From NCBI GenBank assembly GCA_016188575.1, contig JACPHN010000014.1, positions 10,325-53,347 on the forward strand: 43,023 nt of DNA, written 5' to 3'. Positions within the stretch are counted from its first letter, which is position 1. Every line of letters begins with the position of its first letter. The stretch is from Candidatus Schekmanbacteria bacterium (GTDB lineage: Bacteria > CSSED10-310 > JACPHN01). Positions 9,165 through 19,104 of this stretch are shown here, piece by piece. Position numbers and translations under genes: made by a program. The notes below the pieces were generated by a model. That model had not been told where the DNA came from. It ran no database searches and saw only the letters and a program-made list of their open reading frames with translations.

Positions 9165-12047
9165 ATGAGCCTCGCGAAACCCAAAGTCACCCGCCACACG
9201 ACGACCTCCGTTCACGCCGATCAGGCGGCGCCAACCCCGGCGACTCTGATCGTGGCGCTCTGCCTCCTGGCCGCATTCGCCAGCCTCGGCACCGCGGCTG
9301 TCGCTCTCGCCGCCTCGCCGCCCAAGCCCGGCTCCTGTCATCTCGGTCAGCTCGATGAGGACGGCTGCGCGATCGTTCCTCTACGTTCCGGGCCGCTTGC
9401 CGGAGCCGTGGATGGATTCATGACCGATGGCGAGTACCAATATCCGGTGGCCCTTCCCATCGCCTATCCCGAGCATACCAAGCAGAAGCCAGAGGCAGTA
9501 CGCATCACCGCCGCGAAGATCGATGCCGCCGCGGGTTCCAAATACGTGCTCAGAGTCTTCCTGCAGGACTTGCTCGTGGAAACCCCTGACCCGATGAAAA
9601 TGGCTCCGCCCCCGATCGCCGTCTACCTCGATCTCGATCGTTTCTCGAGCGCGACGCCCCTGGCAGCGGGGGATCGCGGCTTCCTGCTCTCCGCGCCCAA
9701 GACCACTCAGCAGGGGTCGGCTACCGCCCTGGTCCCAGACACCGCAGGAAGTGCCTGGATCGAGCTGACCACAGCCAAGAGCGATTGGGCCGGTGCCACC
9801 GTGCTAAAGAGCACCCTGGACCTTGGCAACGGCGCGAAGGCCTATGTCGTGGACGGGGAGATCGAGCTGTCCATCCCCGCTGGGCTGGCGCCGCTCGCGC
9901 AAGGATACGCGGGCATCGGCCTGGCCGTAGCGATCGCGTACGACTGGAAGTCCGGCAAGTACGCCCACGCCACCTTCCCGGAAGCCATGCTTCAGGCGGC
10001 GAGCGACGCGCTGGGCGCGGACACGAAGACCGCTTCCGTTTCCGACCGCCTGAGCTACTACACCCTCTTGCTCGGAGAACCGAAGGGAAAGCCGGTCAGC
10101 TTCATGAGCTGGAATATCCATCGCTTTACTCCGGCGATGCACTTCTTCGACAGTAGCGACCATTTCGACGACTACCTCGTCTCAGACTACGATGTCGCCA
10201 CGGCGCTGTTCGACCTCGATGTGGTGGGGATTCAGGAAGGCTTCGATGGCAAGAGCGTCAAGGCGATCGCCAAGGAAGCGAACAAGATGCGCGCCGCGCG
10301 GGGACTGGCTCCGTACCAGGTGATCGGACCGGTAGAGTGGAAGGGCGTGTGGAGCAGCAGCGCATCGTTCTGGGGTTATCTCGTCGACAACCAGCAAGTC
10401 GGGGGGGACGATCAGGGGGGGGTGTGGATCTTGAGCTGCGGAAAGTTGGTCGAGACTGACCAGACCGTGTTCGAGAGTTGCAGCGGCTTCGATTGCCTCA
10501 AGCCCAAAGGAGTGCTCCATGCCCGGCTGAACCTGGAAGCCTGCGGAAAGTGCGAAAACGGCCGGTGCCCGGAGCCGGAGTCCGACTTTGCCGCCATCGA
10601 CGTGTTCAACACCCATCTCAATGCCTCGGAAATGGTCTGCGGATCGCCGAGCCTGATGACGCAGCTCATGGAGCAGATCAGTGACGCGGCGGCGGCGGCA
10701 TGGCAGAGATACGCAGCATCTTGCTTGAGCGGCGCGAGCGGCGGCCAGTTCGGGTGGGGGGCCGGGAGCTTGCCAGAGCCTTGCGAAGAGGCGAATCCAT
10801 CCGCCATCGCCAAGCTCGAGGAGCTGGCGGGCAAGACGGTCGAAGAGATGATCGAAGAGATGGAAGGACTCTGCGCCATGAGCACGGCCAAGGTGCAAAC
10901 GCGGCAGCTCGAGCAAATGGCCGCCTTCATCGCATCGCACACCCAAAAGGACCGTCCCGCGGTCGTCATGGGGGATTTCAACATCGACGGCAAGGCGCTG
11001 GGGCTACTGGACAACGACGGTACGCTCCAGCCCGATCCCGACAAGTTGTATGCGAAAGCTCTGCTCCATGCGGCGAATTCCGGGCAATCCCTCGCTTCCC
11101 TGCCCGCCGGAGCGATCCCGAGCTGCAAGGTGACGCCATGGACTGGCCAGTTCGACTGGCAGATCGAGGAGTGCGACGTCGCGCGCGAGGTCGTGCAGGA
11201 GTCGGACTGGCTCGCCGGAGGGCCGGGCACCTATATCGGGCAAGACAACGCCAGTGCCAATGACCGGTTCGACTACATCTTCGTCCGGCCGCCCTACCCC
11301 TCGTCGAGCCCGAAATGGAAGGGCGGAGATCCGGGCGTCGACTACCTGATCAAGAAGCGCGACGGTGCGCCCGTCTGGCAGACGGTGCCGCAGGTCGCGG
11401 GCAAGCCGGGAGCGCCCACGTCCGATGAGGGACAGCCTTTGGACCGCCTGTCCGATCACTTGCCGGTGGTCGCGCACGTGGAGCTCTTCCCGCTGCAGGT
11501 GTTGCCCGCCTTTCATATCGAGTGGCCTCACTCCTTCGATTATCACGTCGCCTCGTACGATGCGTCGGGAGTCGAGGACTGCTGGCTCGACATGTGTGGT
11601 CCTGTGGACCCCTACGCCAAGCTCAACTTGAAGGTCTCGGCCGATGGCTTCCCGACCTTCGAGAAGAAGACGACCACTAGCGAATGTACATCGAAGCCGT
11701 CCGCAGCTTTTGAAGCTGCCGCGTGCATGAAGGACTGGAAGCGGTCCAGCTCGGAGTCGGGCGCCAGCGGGAAGCTCGGGTATGCGCACGTGGCCGCGAA
11801 GCTGTACGAGGATGACGACCCGAGTGGCGATGACGCTCTGATCGGCGGCTGGTACCGCTGGGCATTCGACTTCGGCGTCGGCAAATTCCTCCATGGGTGG
11901 GACGGCAAGACCCTCGAGAGCCTGAAAAAGGCGACTTTGGGCGATATCAGCACCTGCTCCTCCGGGCATCCGAACCTGTGCGGCACGGTGCGCCTCGAGG
12001 AGGTTACCACCGGCCTGCCGGTAGCGGAGTGGTGGGCCATCGACTGA
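9165..12047 (+). CDS. Secreted endonuclease/exonuclease/phosphatase-fold protein
   Basis: A 960-residue exported protein with the DNase I-like EEP fold, whose members hydrolyse phosphodiesters in nucleic acids, sphingomyelin or inositol phosphates. The start ATG follows AAGGAG by 8 bases. A hydrophobic segment at about 28-50 (TLIVALCLLAAFASL) forms a signal peptide or anchor. The EEP motifs appear in order: SWNIHRF with Asn317, IQEGF with Glu358, FNTHLN, MGDFNID with Asp604/Asn606, DRFDYIFV, and LSDHLPV with Asp764/His765. All catalytic positions are present, so it should be active. Residues 70-300 form an unassigned beta-rich domain. The last ~180 residues, with acidic loops (YEDDDPSGDD), may be a C2-like calcium module; that is inference. 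Substrate unknown. Confidence 0.8.
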   Translation: MSLAKPKVTRHTTTSVHADQAAPTPATLIVALCLLAAFASLGTAAVALAASPPKPGSCHLGQLDEDGCAIVPLRSGPLAGAVDGFMTDGEYQYPVALPIAYPEHTKQKPEAVRITAAKIDAAAGSKYVLRVFLQDLLVETPDPMKMAPPPIAVYLDLDRFSSATPLAAGDRGFLLSAPKTTQQGSATALVPDTAGSAWIELTTAKSDWAGATVLKSTLDLGNGAKAYVVDGEIELSIPAGLAPLAQGYAGIGLAVAIAYDWKSGKYAHATFPEAMLQAASDALGADTKTASVSDRLSYYTLLLGEPKGKPVSFMSWNIHRFTPAMHFFDSSDHFDDYLVSDYDVATALFDLDVVGIQEGFDGKSVKAIAKEANKMRAARGLAPYQVIGPVEWKGVWSSSASFWGYLVDNQQVGGDDQGGVWILSCGKLVETDQTVFESCSGFDCLKPKGVLHARLNLEACGKCENGRCPEPESDFAAIDVFNTHLNASEMVCGSPSLMTQLMEQISDAAAAAWQRYAASCLSGASGGQFGWGAGSLPEPCEEANPSAIAKLEELAGKTVEEMIEEMEGLCAMSTAKVQTRQLEQMAAFIASHTQKDRPAVVMGDFNIDGKALGLLDNDGTLQPDPDKLYAKALLHAANSGQSLASLPAGAIPSCKVTPWTGQFDWQIEECDVAREVVQESDWLAGGPGTYIGQDNASANDRFDYIFVRPPYPSSSPKWKGGDPGVDYLIKKRDGAPVWQTVPQVAGKPGAPTSDEGQPLDRLSDHLPVVAHVELFPLQVLPAFHIEWPHSFDYHVASYDASGVEDCWLDMCGPVDPYAKLNLKVSADGFPTFEKKTTTSECTSKPSAAFEAAACMKDWKRSSSESGASGKLGYAHVAAKLYEDDDPSGDDALIGGWYRWAFDFGVGKFLHGWDGKTLESLKKATLGDISTCSSGHPNLCGTVRLEEVTTGLPVAEWWAID

Positions 12048-12066
12048 CGGGTTACGGGTTCGGTCC

Positions 12067-12094
12067 GCCCTCCCCGCGCGGGTGCGGGGAGGGC
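12067..12094 (+). terminator. Strong hairpin after the EEP gene
   Basis: GCCCTCCCCGC and GCGGGGAGGGC form a perfect 11-base-pair stem around a 6-base loop, starting 20 bases after the stop codon. There is no T-run behind it, so it could be a terminator of the stem-only kind, an mRNA-stabilising hairpin, or a dispersed palindrome. Confidence 0.5.
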
Positions 12095-12638
12095 CTGTGG
12101 CCGGAATCCGGCAGGTTTTGTTCCCCATGCTCGGATCGTTGCGAACGGACAAGTCTCGGTCGGGCCCGCGCAGGTCATGAAAAGCTTGGTCTGGCGCGAC
12201 ATCCACGATCGCGAGCCGTTCTCGGAGGCGACGCTGTCCATCGGGGGGGCAGCCGTGGGCAGCGGATTACTGCCGTGGTGAAGGCGGGCACTCGCGGCCT
12301 CGACGGGAGCTCGGTGAACATGGCGGTATCCCATATTGCAGAGCCTATCGAGCCCACGACCGCGAGGTGGGAGATTTCTGAGCCGTGCTCCTGCTGCGGA
12401 TGACTGGCGGTGTTCGAGGCGCCGCCGTGCCCGGAAGCCACACGGCCCAGGTCAGGTTGGCGGTTCTCGCACTAGCGGGTCAGGTGATGAGCTGCTGCTG
12501 GTTCGTGAGCTTTCGGCAGGGGTGCGCACGGAATAGCGGCGTGGTGGAGCAGAGCGACCACGACGACACAAGACCGCTATTTTGCCCGGATCGCCCGCCC
12601 CATCTGCGAGATGGCGCTTTGGCCGTGACGCCGGGGGC
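12095..12638. other. Intergenic stretch, no gene supported
   Basis: About 540 bases between the EEP gene and the kinase copy. A 34-codon plus frame at 12177 (MKSLVWRDIHDREPF) has plausible composition but no recognisable relative and no clear ribosome site. I see nothing else definable. Confidence 0.4.
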
Positions 12639-13387
12639 CGGCCCAAACGGTGCCTTCGCTCACGTCCAGATCGAGCGGGCGAGCCGCGGCGAGTGGCGGC
12701 TCGAAGTGAAACGCGAGCAAGTCCGAGCGTTGTTCCTGGCGCACGAGCGGGCGCACGTCGAACGGAATGGCGGCTGGGAGCACCGGCTCCGGCCCGGGGG
12801 TCGCGCGCGGGCTTGGAACCTCCTCGAGGCCCGCAGCCGCGGCGATCTCCGCGGGCGTGCGCGGCGCAAGAAGCAGCGCCCCGGCGGAGATCGCGGCCAG
12901 CCCCACCGCTGCGGCCGCCAGCCCCACGAAGCTCCGAGACCGCCTGGAGCGCCTGGCCCGGTAGCGCTCCAGATCACGGATCAGCCGTTTCGCGCTCCCA
13001 TACCGGCGCCGGACGTCCGGCTCGAGCATCCGGGCGAGCATCCGGGCGAATCGGCGGGAAACGTTCGCGTGCGGCCGAAAGTCGATCCGCATCGCGTCTT
13101 TTTCGAGATCGATCGGGTGCCTCCGGGTGAGCAGGAACGCGAGCGTCGCCCGGCGCCGAGGTCGGTCGCGAGGAAGGTTTCGCCGAAGCCCCCGCGACCC
13201 AGCGGTCGCTCGATCCGGTACCGTCCCGCGAGGGGCTCGGACACTTCCGACCTGATGTTGCTGCCTCTTTTCGGTCCGGCTTGCGACCGCTCCGACCCCC
13301 GCGATCGGAACCCGGTACAACGGTATCGCGAGCAATGGCGCTCGGCAAGGTCCCGACCCATGAGCCGCGGCGCAACCTTCAATCAGC
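12639..13387 (-). pseudogene. Internally deleted copy of the WD40 kinase gene
   Basis: This block is a diverged copy of 4482-8267, shrunk from 3786 to 749 bases by two internal deletions. The first joins 4709 to 7233 across the shared GCGCGGCG (copy 12859-12866). The second joins about 7517 to 8031 across CGCCC (near 13147-13151). What remains, in coding order, is the upstream region, the start of the kinase N-lobe, the end of the kinase domain with the membrane helix, and a fragment from after the LamG-like domain. The original ATG is changed (reading IRSEVSEP) and the first coding junction shifts the frame. Catalytic residues are gone, so no kinase can be made. Confidence 0.85.
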
Positions 13388-13522
13388 TCGGATCGAAAAA
13401 TCCCTTGCAACACCGCGGAACTGGTGGAGAATTGGGAACGCGAGTGGGCCACGCTGGCTCCAGATACGGGGTTGCCGAGTCAGGTAGCCTGGGCCGCGAC
13501 CCACCATATGGGGAGGAAATTC

Positions 13523-16500
13523 ATGCCCGCTCGTCGGTACGTCTTGTCGGTCCGGCTCATCTCGCTTCTCATCGGAGTAGCCATCTCGGGTGCGGCGATG
13601 GCCAGCGGCGCGCGCGGGCTGGAGCCCGGGCGTGACTATGTCCCGGGCCAGTTGCTCGTGCGATTCCGGTCCGACCTGCAGGCCGATCAGCGGGACGCCG
13701 CCCGCGTGCGAGGGGGGGCACGACGAGTGCGAACGCTCAGGCTCCCCGGCTGGGAGCTACTCGCGCTCCCCGACGGCCAACCCGTCGAGGTGGCCGTGAA
13801 GACGTTCCGCGATTTTCGCGAAGTCCTCCATGCCGAGCCGAACTACCTCCGCCAGCTCGCCTCGACGACACCTGACGATCCGAACATGGGCTTGCTTTGG
13901 GGCCTCCATAACTACGGCCAGGAGGTGTCCGGTACCTCGGGCACCGCGGACGCCGACGTGGACGCCCCGGAGGCTTGGGATATCTCTACCGGCTCGACCG
14001 ACGTCGTTGTCGCTGTGGTCGATACGGGTGTGGCCTACGACCATCCAGACTTCACGGGCAACCTGTGGACCAATCCGGGCGAATCCGGCGGCGGCAAGGA
14101 GACCAATGGCCAGGACGACGACGGCAACGGGCTCGTCGACGATTGGCGCGGCTGGGACTTCGTCGGGATCAATAGTGGAGACCCGGCCTCGCAGGACAAC
14201 GATCCCCGCGACGTCAATGGACACGGCTCCCACGTGGCCGGCACCATCGGCGCCCGCGGCGACGACGGCTATGGGGTGGCGGGCATCAATTGGCGAGTTT
14301 CGATCATGCCGCTGCGGGTATGCGGCGTCGATACGACCACCGGTTCCGATTCCTGCTCATCCGCTGCCATCACCGACGCGCTCGTCTATGCGGCCGAGCA
14401 GGGCGCCAACGTGGTGAACGGCAGCTTCGGCGGACCGAGCCTCACGCAGGCCGAATGGGAAGCCATTGCTGCCGCCAAGGACACGCTCTTCGTCTTTAGC
14501 GCGGCCAACGACTCCAGCGATAACGATACCGCGCCGGTGTATCCGTGTGGGTATGATTCGGATAACGTGATCTGCGTCGCGGCAACCGACGCGAACGATG
14601 CGCTGGCCATGTTTTCCAACTGGGGGGCCACGAGCGTGGATCTGGGGGCACCCGGAGTTAACATTTTGAGCGCGAAACTCGCATACGGTGCCGCTGTCCT
14701 CACCGAGAGCTTTTCGGACCCGGCTGCCTTCGCGGTGAATTGGGAAACCGATGGAACCAACAACACGTGGACCGCTCAGAGCTACTTGTTGGAGGACCAT
14801 GACTACTGGGTTGACGGCGCCCAGTATGCCAACGACACCGACTCATGGGCCGCACTGACTCAACCCATCGACCTGTCCGGGCAAGTAGGGTGCCTCGCCT
14901 CCTTTGATACAAATTGGGACCTGGAACCAGATGACGATTTTCTCTACGTCGAGGTCAGCAGCGACGACTCGTGGTCGTCCCCCAAGTTTGTCAGGGCGTT
15001 AACGGGCCAGTCGCCCGGATTTCCGGATTCCCAGAACGTGAGCGTGGACCTTTCCTCGATCGACGGACAGCCGACCGCCTACCTGGCCTTTCGGATGACA
15101 ACGGATGCCGACGACCCGCGGCTGGGAGTGGACATCGATAACCTCGGCGTACGCTGCCAAAGCACCGCCTACGGCGATGCGCACTTCGTGTTCCTTGGAG
15201 GGACCTCGATGGCTTCCCCCCACGTGGCGGGAGGGGCGGCGCTGGCCTGGGCCGCGCACGGTCCTCTGGTCTGGTCCCCGTCAGTCGGCCTAGAAGATGA
15301 CGGGCTGGGTTTTTCCGTCGCCGCTGCGGGCGATGTAAACGGCGACGGCCATGGAGACGTGGTAATCGGGGTTCCCGGATTCGATGGCGGCGAGACCAAC
15401 GAAGGTCAGGCCCGCGTCTACGACGGATCGGGAAACGGGCTCTCCGCGACCCCCTCCTGGTCAGCAGAAGGTGGACTCGCCGCCGCCAACTTTGGGCATT
15501 CCGTGGCGGGCGCCGGAGACGTCAACGGAGACGGATACGGCGACGTGATCGTGGGGGCGCCATTCTACAACGACGGCTTCGGGGTCTTGGGCCGGGTCTA
15601 TGTTTTCCACGGCTCCGCGACCGGCCTCGCCGCCAGCCCCGCCTGGTGGCTCGAGGGTAACCAACCGGGAGCGGCATTCGGTAGCTCCGTGGCTGGCGCT
15701 GGAGACGTCAACGGAGATGGATACGGCGACGTGATCGTGGGCGCCGGCGCCTACGATGAGGATTTCGCGGACGAGGGCCGCGTCCATGTCTACCTCGGGT
15801 CGGCGACCGGTCTGTCCGTCGTGCCCGCCTGGGTAGCCTACGGTGGACAGTCCGGCGCCGGGTTCGGGTTCGCGGTCGCCGGGGCGGGAGATGTCAATGG
15901 TGACGGCTACTCGGATGTGGTCATCGCAGCCCGCTACCACGATGGCGATGACACCGATGAGGGGCGAGCCTACCTGTTCCATGGCGCCGCTGGCGGTCTC
16001 TCCCTGACCCCCGGGTGGACGGCGGATGGCGGTCAGACCGGCGCCGATTTCGGATATTCCGTGGCCGGCGCGGGAGACGTCAACGGGGATGGCTTTGCCG
16101 ACGTGGCCATCGGCTCCCCGGGCTTTAGCGGTCAGTGGAGCCCGGAGATGGGCAAGGGCCGCGTCTACGTCTATCACGGTGCCGCAGCGGGTCTCGCCTC
16201 CGATCCCGCCTGGTTCACCGAGGGCGATCAAATGCTGCCCCTATTCGGTGGTTCCGTTTCCGGGGCGGGCGACGTAAATGGGGACGGCTACGCCGACCTC
16301 GTCGTCGGTGCGCCGCAGTACGACAACGAGCATGAAGACGAGGGGAGAGCGCTGGTCTTCCTCGGTTCAGCTTCCGGCATGTCGGACCAGGCGGCGTGGA
16401 AAACCGAGAGTGACCAAGATGGCGCCAAGCTCGGCTACTCCGTCGCCTCCGCGGGAGACGTCAATTCAGATGGATTCGCTGACCTGATTGTTGGTGCCCC

Positions 16501-17209
16501 AGCGTACGATGGTGGCCAGACGGACGAGGGCATGGCCTGGATGCACCTCGGAGGGTCGACAGGCGTCGCGGTCCCGAGTTGGATTGGCAGGCTAAAAAAC
16601 GCGGTGCTGGCCACCGTGGACCCGATCTCCAGCCTGTCTGGCATCACCGTCACGGGAGGACGGCTGAACCTGCGGAACCTTCTTGCCTCCTTCTCCACCA
16701 ACGCCAAGCTCGGCTCGTTGAAGGTCAGTGCCGGGACCATCAAACCCGCATTCGACGATGATATCCTCGGCTATTCTGTCGATGTAGGGTCCGAGATATC
16801 GTCTCTTTCGCTCATCGCACGGGTCGTGGACCCCGCCGCCACCCTGACTGTCAACGGCACCGTATATGCGAGTGGCGCTCCGGCATCGGTCGATCTGAAC
16901 GTGGGGGCCAACGCCATCAGCATCGTGGTGACGGCGGGAGACGGCAAGACCGTGAAGACCTACGCGCTGCTGGTCAACCGCGCGGCCTCGTCCGCGGTGC
17001 CGAGCGGGAGCCGGGCCAGCGCCGTCGCCCTGTTCTTGGCGTTCGGCGCGGTGCTTGCCCTCAGTGCCGGCCGGCGCCAGGCGCTCGACAAACCAGTGTG
17101 GGGGTTGGGCCTCTCGTCGCCGACTGGTGCGGTCGCGGCGACGTCGATCAGGCGGAGGATTCAGGTCTTCCCGGTGCGGCGGGGACGACTTCGTGTTATG
17201 ATGCAGTGA
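13523..17209 (+). CDS. Secreted subtilase with an inserted FG-GAP propeller
   Basis: A 1228-residue S8 serine protease. The start ATG follows GGGAGG. A signal peptide (RLISLLIGVAISGAAMAS) and a propeptide (YVPGQLLVRF) come first. The catalytic triad is complete: Asp167 in VVDTGV, His234 in GHGSHVAGT, Ser562 in GGTSMASPHVAGG. Two insertions interrupt the catalytic domain. A jelly-roll-like segment (about 390-545) separates APGVNILSA from the Ser motif. Seven FG-GAP repeats (about 583-1018; GDVNGDGYGDV units with calcium-binding Asp) then precede WIGRLKNAVLATVDPISSL and GGRLNL, which normally end a subtilase domain. A cadherin-like beta-sandwich (about 1055-1145) and a hydrophobic C-terminal stretch (AVALFLAFGAVLALS) followed by Arg suggest surface anchoring. 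Family and triad are firm; substrate and anchoring are inferred. Confidence 0.92.
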   Translation: MPARRYVLSVRLISLLIGVAISGAAMASGARGLEPGRDYVPGQLLVRFRSDLQADQRDAARVRGGARRVRTLRLPGWELLALPDGQPVEVAVKTFRDFREVLHAEPNYLRQLASTTPDDPNMGLLWGLHNYGQEVSGTSGTADADVDAPEAWDISTGSTDVVVAVVDTGVAYDHPDFTGNLWTNPGESGGGKETNGQDDDGNGLVDDWRGWDFVGINSGDPASQDNDPRDVNGHGSHVAGTIGARGDDGYGVAGINWRVSIMPLRVCGVDTTTGSDSCSSAAITDALVYAAEQGANVVNGSFGGPSLTQAEWEAIAAAKDTLFVFSAANDSSDNDTAPVYPCGYDSDNVICVAATDANDALAMFSNWGATSVDLGAPGVNILSAKLAYGAAVLTESFSDPAAFAVNWETDGTNNTWTAQSYLLEDHDYWVDGAQYANDTDSWAALTQPIDLSGQVGCLASFDTNWDLEPDDDFLYVEVSSDDSWSSPKFVRALTGQSPGFPDSQNVSVDLSSIDGQPTAYLAFRMTTDADDPRLGVDIDNLGVRCQSTAYGDAHFVFLGGTSMASPHVAGGAALAWAAHGPLVWSPSVGLEDDGLGFSVAAAGDVNGDGHGDVVIGVPGFDGGETNEGQARVYDGSGNGLSATPSWSAEGGLAAANFGHSVAGAGDVNGDGYGDVIVGAPFYNDGFGVLGRVYVFHGSATGLAASPAWWLEGNQPGAAFGSSVAGAGDVNGDGYGDVIVGAGAYDEDFADEGRVHVYLGSATGLSVVPAWVAYGGQSGAGFGFAVAGAGDVNGDGYSDVVIAARYHDGDDTDEGRAYLFHGAAGGLSLTPGWTADGGQTGADFGYSVAGAGDVNGDGFADVAIGSPGFSGQWSPEMGKGRVYVYHGAAAGLASDPAWFTEGDQMLPLFGGSVSGAGDVNGDGYADLVVGAPQYDNEHEDEGRALVFLGSASGMSDQAAWKTESDQDGAKLGYSVASAGDVNSDGFADLIVGAPAYDGGQTDEGMAWMHLGGSTGVAVPSWIGRLKNAVLATVDPISSLSGITVTGGRLNLRNLLASFSTNAKLGSLKVSAGTIKPAFDDDILGYSVDVGSEISSLSLIARVVDPAATLTVNGTVYASGAPASVDLNVGANAISIVVTAGDGKTVKTYALLVNRAASSAVPSGSRASAVALFLAFGAVLALSAGRRQALDKPVWGLGLSSPTGAVAATSIRRRIQVFPVRRGRLRVMMQ

Positions 17210-17347
17210 GCCAATTTGGCGCCGCGTCAAGCTGTCGCAGAGCGAGCTGGCGCGCATTCCTGCGCCTCGCCGCTCGCTGGTTCCACGCCGGTGCTGGCGA
17301 CCGCCCGCCGCGCCAGCCTGACCGCCACAGGGCCGGAGAGCTCCACT

Positions 17348-18085
17348 GTGCCGAGTGAAGAAACATCTGATATTTTCACCCTTAGCAGCGACTTCGAAAC
17401 CGCCTCCGTCGAAGAAATCCTCCGCTGGGCGTGGCGGCAATTCGGACCGAAGATCGCGGCTACATCATCATTTCAGACGCAAAGCGTGCCGCTGCTACAC
17501 ATCATGGCCAAGACTGTCCCCGACATGCCCGTCTTCTTTCTCGACACGGGTTTCCACTTTCCCGAAACCTTACAGTACCGCGACCTCCTGATCGCCGAAT
17601 TCGGCCTCAACGTCCAGGTGCTGACGTCGGAAGATGGACACGAAGGATTTCTCCACCGCCACGGTGATCTCTACCGGACCGATCCCGATCGCTGTTGCCA
17701 CCTCAACAAGGTGGAGCCGCTGAACCGCGCCATGGCCTCGCTGCGCGCCTGGGTCAGCGGCATTCGACGCGATCAGACGGCGCACCGCGAAAATGCGCAT
17801 ATCGTCTCGCGCGAGCGGTCGGGACTCTACAAGGTCAACCCCATGGCGACCTGGACCCGGCGCGACGTGTGGAAGTACATCGCTGATCACCACCTCCCCG
17901 AGCATCCCCTGCTAGCCTCCGGCTATACCAGCGTGGGGTGCGAGCCGTGCACGCGCCCCGTGCTTGCCGGCGAGGACGAACGGTCAGGCCGCTGGGCCGG
18001 ACAACAGAAGACGGAGTGTGGGCTGCACACCGCGTCGATAGGTGCTGTGGATCCCAATACCAATCAGGAGACTCGACATGACTGA
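17348..18085 (+). CDS. cysH: Assimilatory APS reductase (CysH family)
   Basis: Reduces adenylylated sulfate to sulfite for cysteine synthesis in the cytoplasm. It has the PP-loop-like SSFQTQSVPLLH, FFLDTGFHFPET, the SGIRRDQT loop, YKVNPMATWT and the catalytic tail KTECGLH with Cys224. The Cys116-Cys117 pair and Cys198-x-x-Cys201 would bind a 4Fe-4S cluster. In family terms that favours APS, not PAPS, as substrate. I choose a GTG at 17348 preceded by GGAGAG at 8 bases, giving 245 residues, the usual length; a longer reading adds a low-quality leader. The stop overlaps the next gene by 8 bases, so the two are probably co-transcribed. No sulfate transport or other cys genes are nearby. Confidence 0.9.
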   Translation: MPSEETSDIFTLSSDFETASVEEILRWAWRQFGPKIAATSSFQTQSVPLLHIMAKTVPDMPVFFLDTGFHFPETLQYRDLLIAEFGLNVQVLTSEDGHEGFLHRHGDLYRTDPDRCCHLNKVEPLNRAMASLRAWVSGIRRDQTAHRENAHIVSRERSGLYKVNPMATWTRRDVWKYIADHHLPEHPLLASGYTSVGCEPCTRPVLAGEDERSGRWAGQQKTECGLHTASIGAVDPNTNQETRHD

Positions 18086-19073
18086 CCGGAGCAGCAAGAA
18101 ACGCATCCTGGTAACCGGAGGCTGCGGGTACCTGGGATCCCTTCTCATTCGCGAGCTCGCGCGACTGGCGTCCGGCGAGAGGTTGAGCATTCGCGTGCTC
18201 GACAACATGGAGTTCGGCAGCTATCGAGCGCTCATGGACCTGCCCGACAGCGCCGACTACGAGTTCTTCGAGGGGGACATCCTGGATCCCGCGGCCGTGC
18301 GCCTGGCGCTCCGCGGTGTCGAATCCGTGATCCACCTGGCCTCGCTCGTGGGGACCCCGATGGGATTCGAGAATCCGACCTGGACCGAGCAAATCAACCA
18401 CTGGGGAACTGCCCGCCTCGTGGAGCTTTGTCTGGTCTCGGGGGTGCATCGCTTCATCTACGTCAGCACCTACGCGGTGTACGGTCCCGGCGGCCCGTTT
18501 GACGAGGATGCTGCCTGTCGCCCGGTCGGACCCTACGCCCTCTCCATTCGCCACGCCGAGGAGAGCATTCTCGCGGCGAGCCCTCGCGGACTGCAGCCCA
18601 CGATTCTGCGCATGGGCACGCTGTTCGGAAGCGCTCCCGCGGTGCGCTTTCAGAGCGTCGCGAATCGCCTCGCATTCCTGGCCGGGACGGGCCGCCCGCT
18701 CACGGTCTTTGGGCAGGGCGAACAGAAGCGGCCCGTGATTCACGTGCGCGACGCCTGCGCGGCGCTCGTCCACGTCCTGAGCAACGACAACGTCACGCGC
18801 AACCGCATCTTCAACGTCGCGGCCGCCAATGCCTCCGTCATCGACCTGGTCGATGCCATTCGACAGTCGAATCCCGACGTGCAGGTGCGCTTCACCGAGC
18901 AAGACGTCCTGACCCATCTCAGCTTCGAAGTCGATGGCACGATGTTCCGCAATGTCGGTCGCGGGTGGGAGCCTGCCTACAGCATCTCGGCGGGAATGCG
19001 AGAGCTCCTGGACCACTTCCGCGGCTTTCCGAGCACCTCACTGCTGAGCCCAATAATTGCGGACATCGTCTGA
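18078..19073 (+). CDS. Extended SDR / NAD-dependent epimerase-like protein
   Basis: A 331-residue Rossmann-fold protein of the nucleotide-sugar epimerase/dehydratase group. The NAD-binding GGCGYLGS (14-21) is intact and FEGDILDP, LASLVGTP and YVSTYAVYGPGG follow in the expected order. At the active site the usual YxxxK reads YALSI, with Tyr153 but Ile157 in place of Lys; the next residue is Arg158. This may reduce or alter redox activity, so a binding or regulatory role is possible. The start follows AGGAG by 8 bases and overlaps the end of cysH. The C-terminal part (LGRGWEPAYSISAGMRELLD-like) matches epimerase substrate domains. Substrate unknown. Confidence 0.82.
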   Translation: MTDRSSKKRILVTGGCGYLGSLLIRELARLASGERLSIRVLDNMEFGSYRALMDLPDSADYEFFEGDILDPAAVRLALRGVESVIHLASLVGTPMGFENPTWTEQINHWGTARLVELCLVSGVHRFIYVSTYAVYGPGGPFDEDAACRPVGPYALSIRHAEESILAASPRGLQPTILRMGTLFGSAPAVRFQSVANRLAFLAGTGRPLTVFGQGEQKRPVIHVRDACAALVHVLSNDNVTRNRIFNVAAANASVIDLVDAIRQSNPDVQVRFTEQDVLTHLSFEVDGTMFRNVGRGWEPAYSISAGMRELLDHFRGFPSTSLLSPIIADIV

Positions 19074-19104
19074 TGGCGGCCGGCGGAACTGACACGGTGA
19101 ATCC

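Noticed and set aside
12385-13635. Long plus-strand open frame across the kinase copy
   Set aside because: It is the antisense of the decayed kinase copy and its translation is Arg/Pro-rich without any domain.
17210-17347. SAM or other riboswitch ahead of cysH
   Set aside because: I found no conserved riboswitch core in this 138-base leader.
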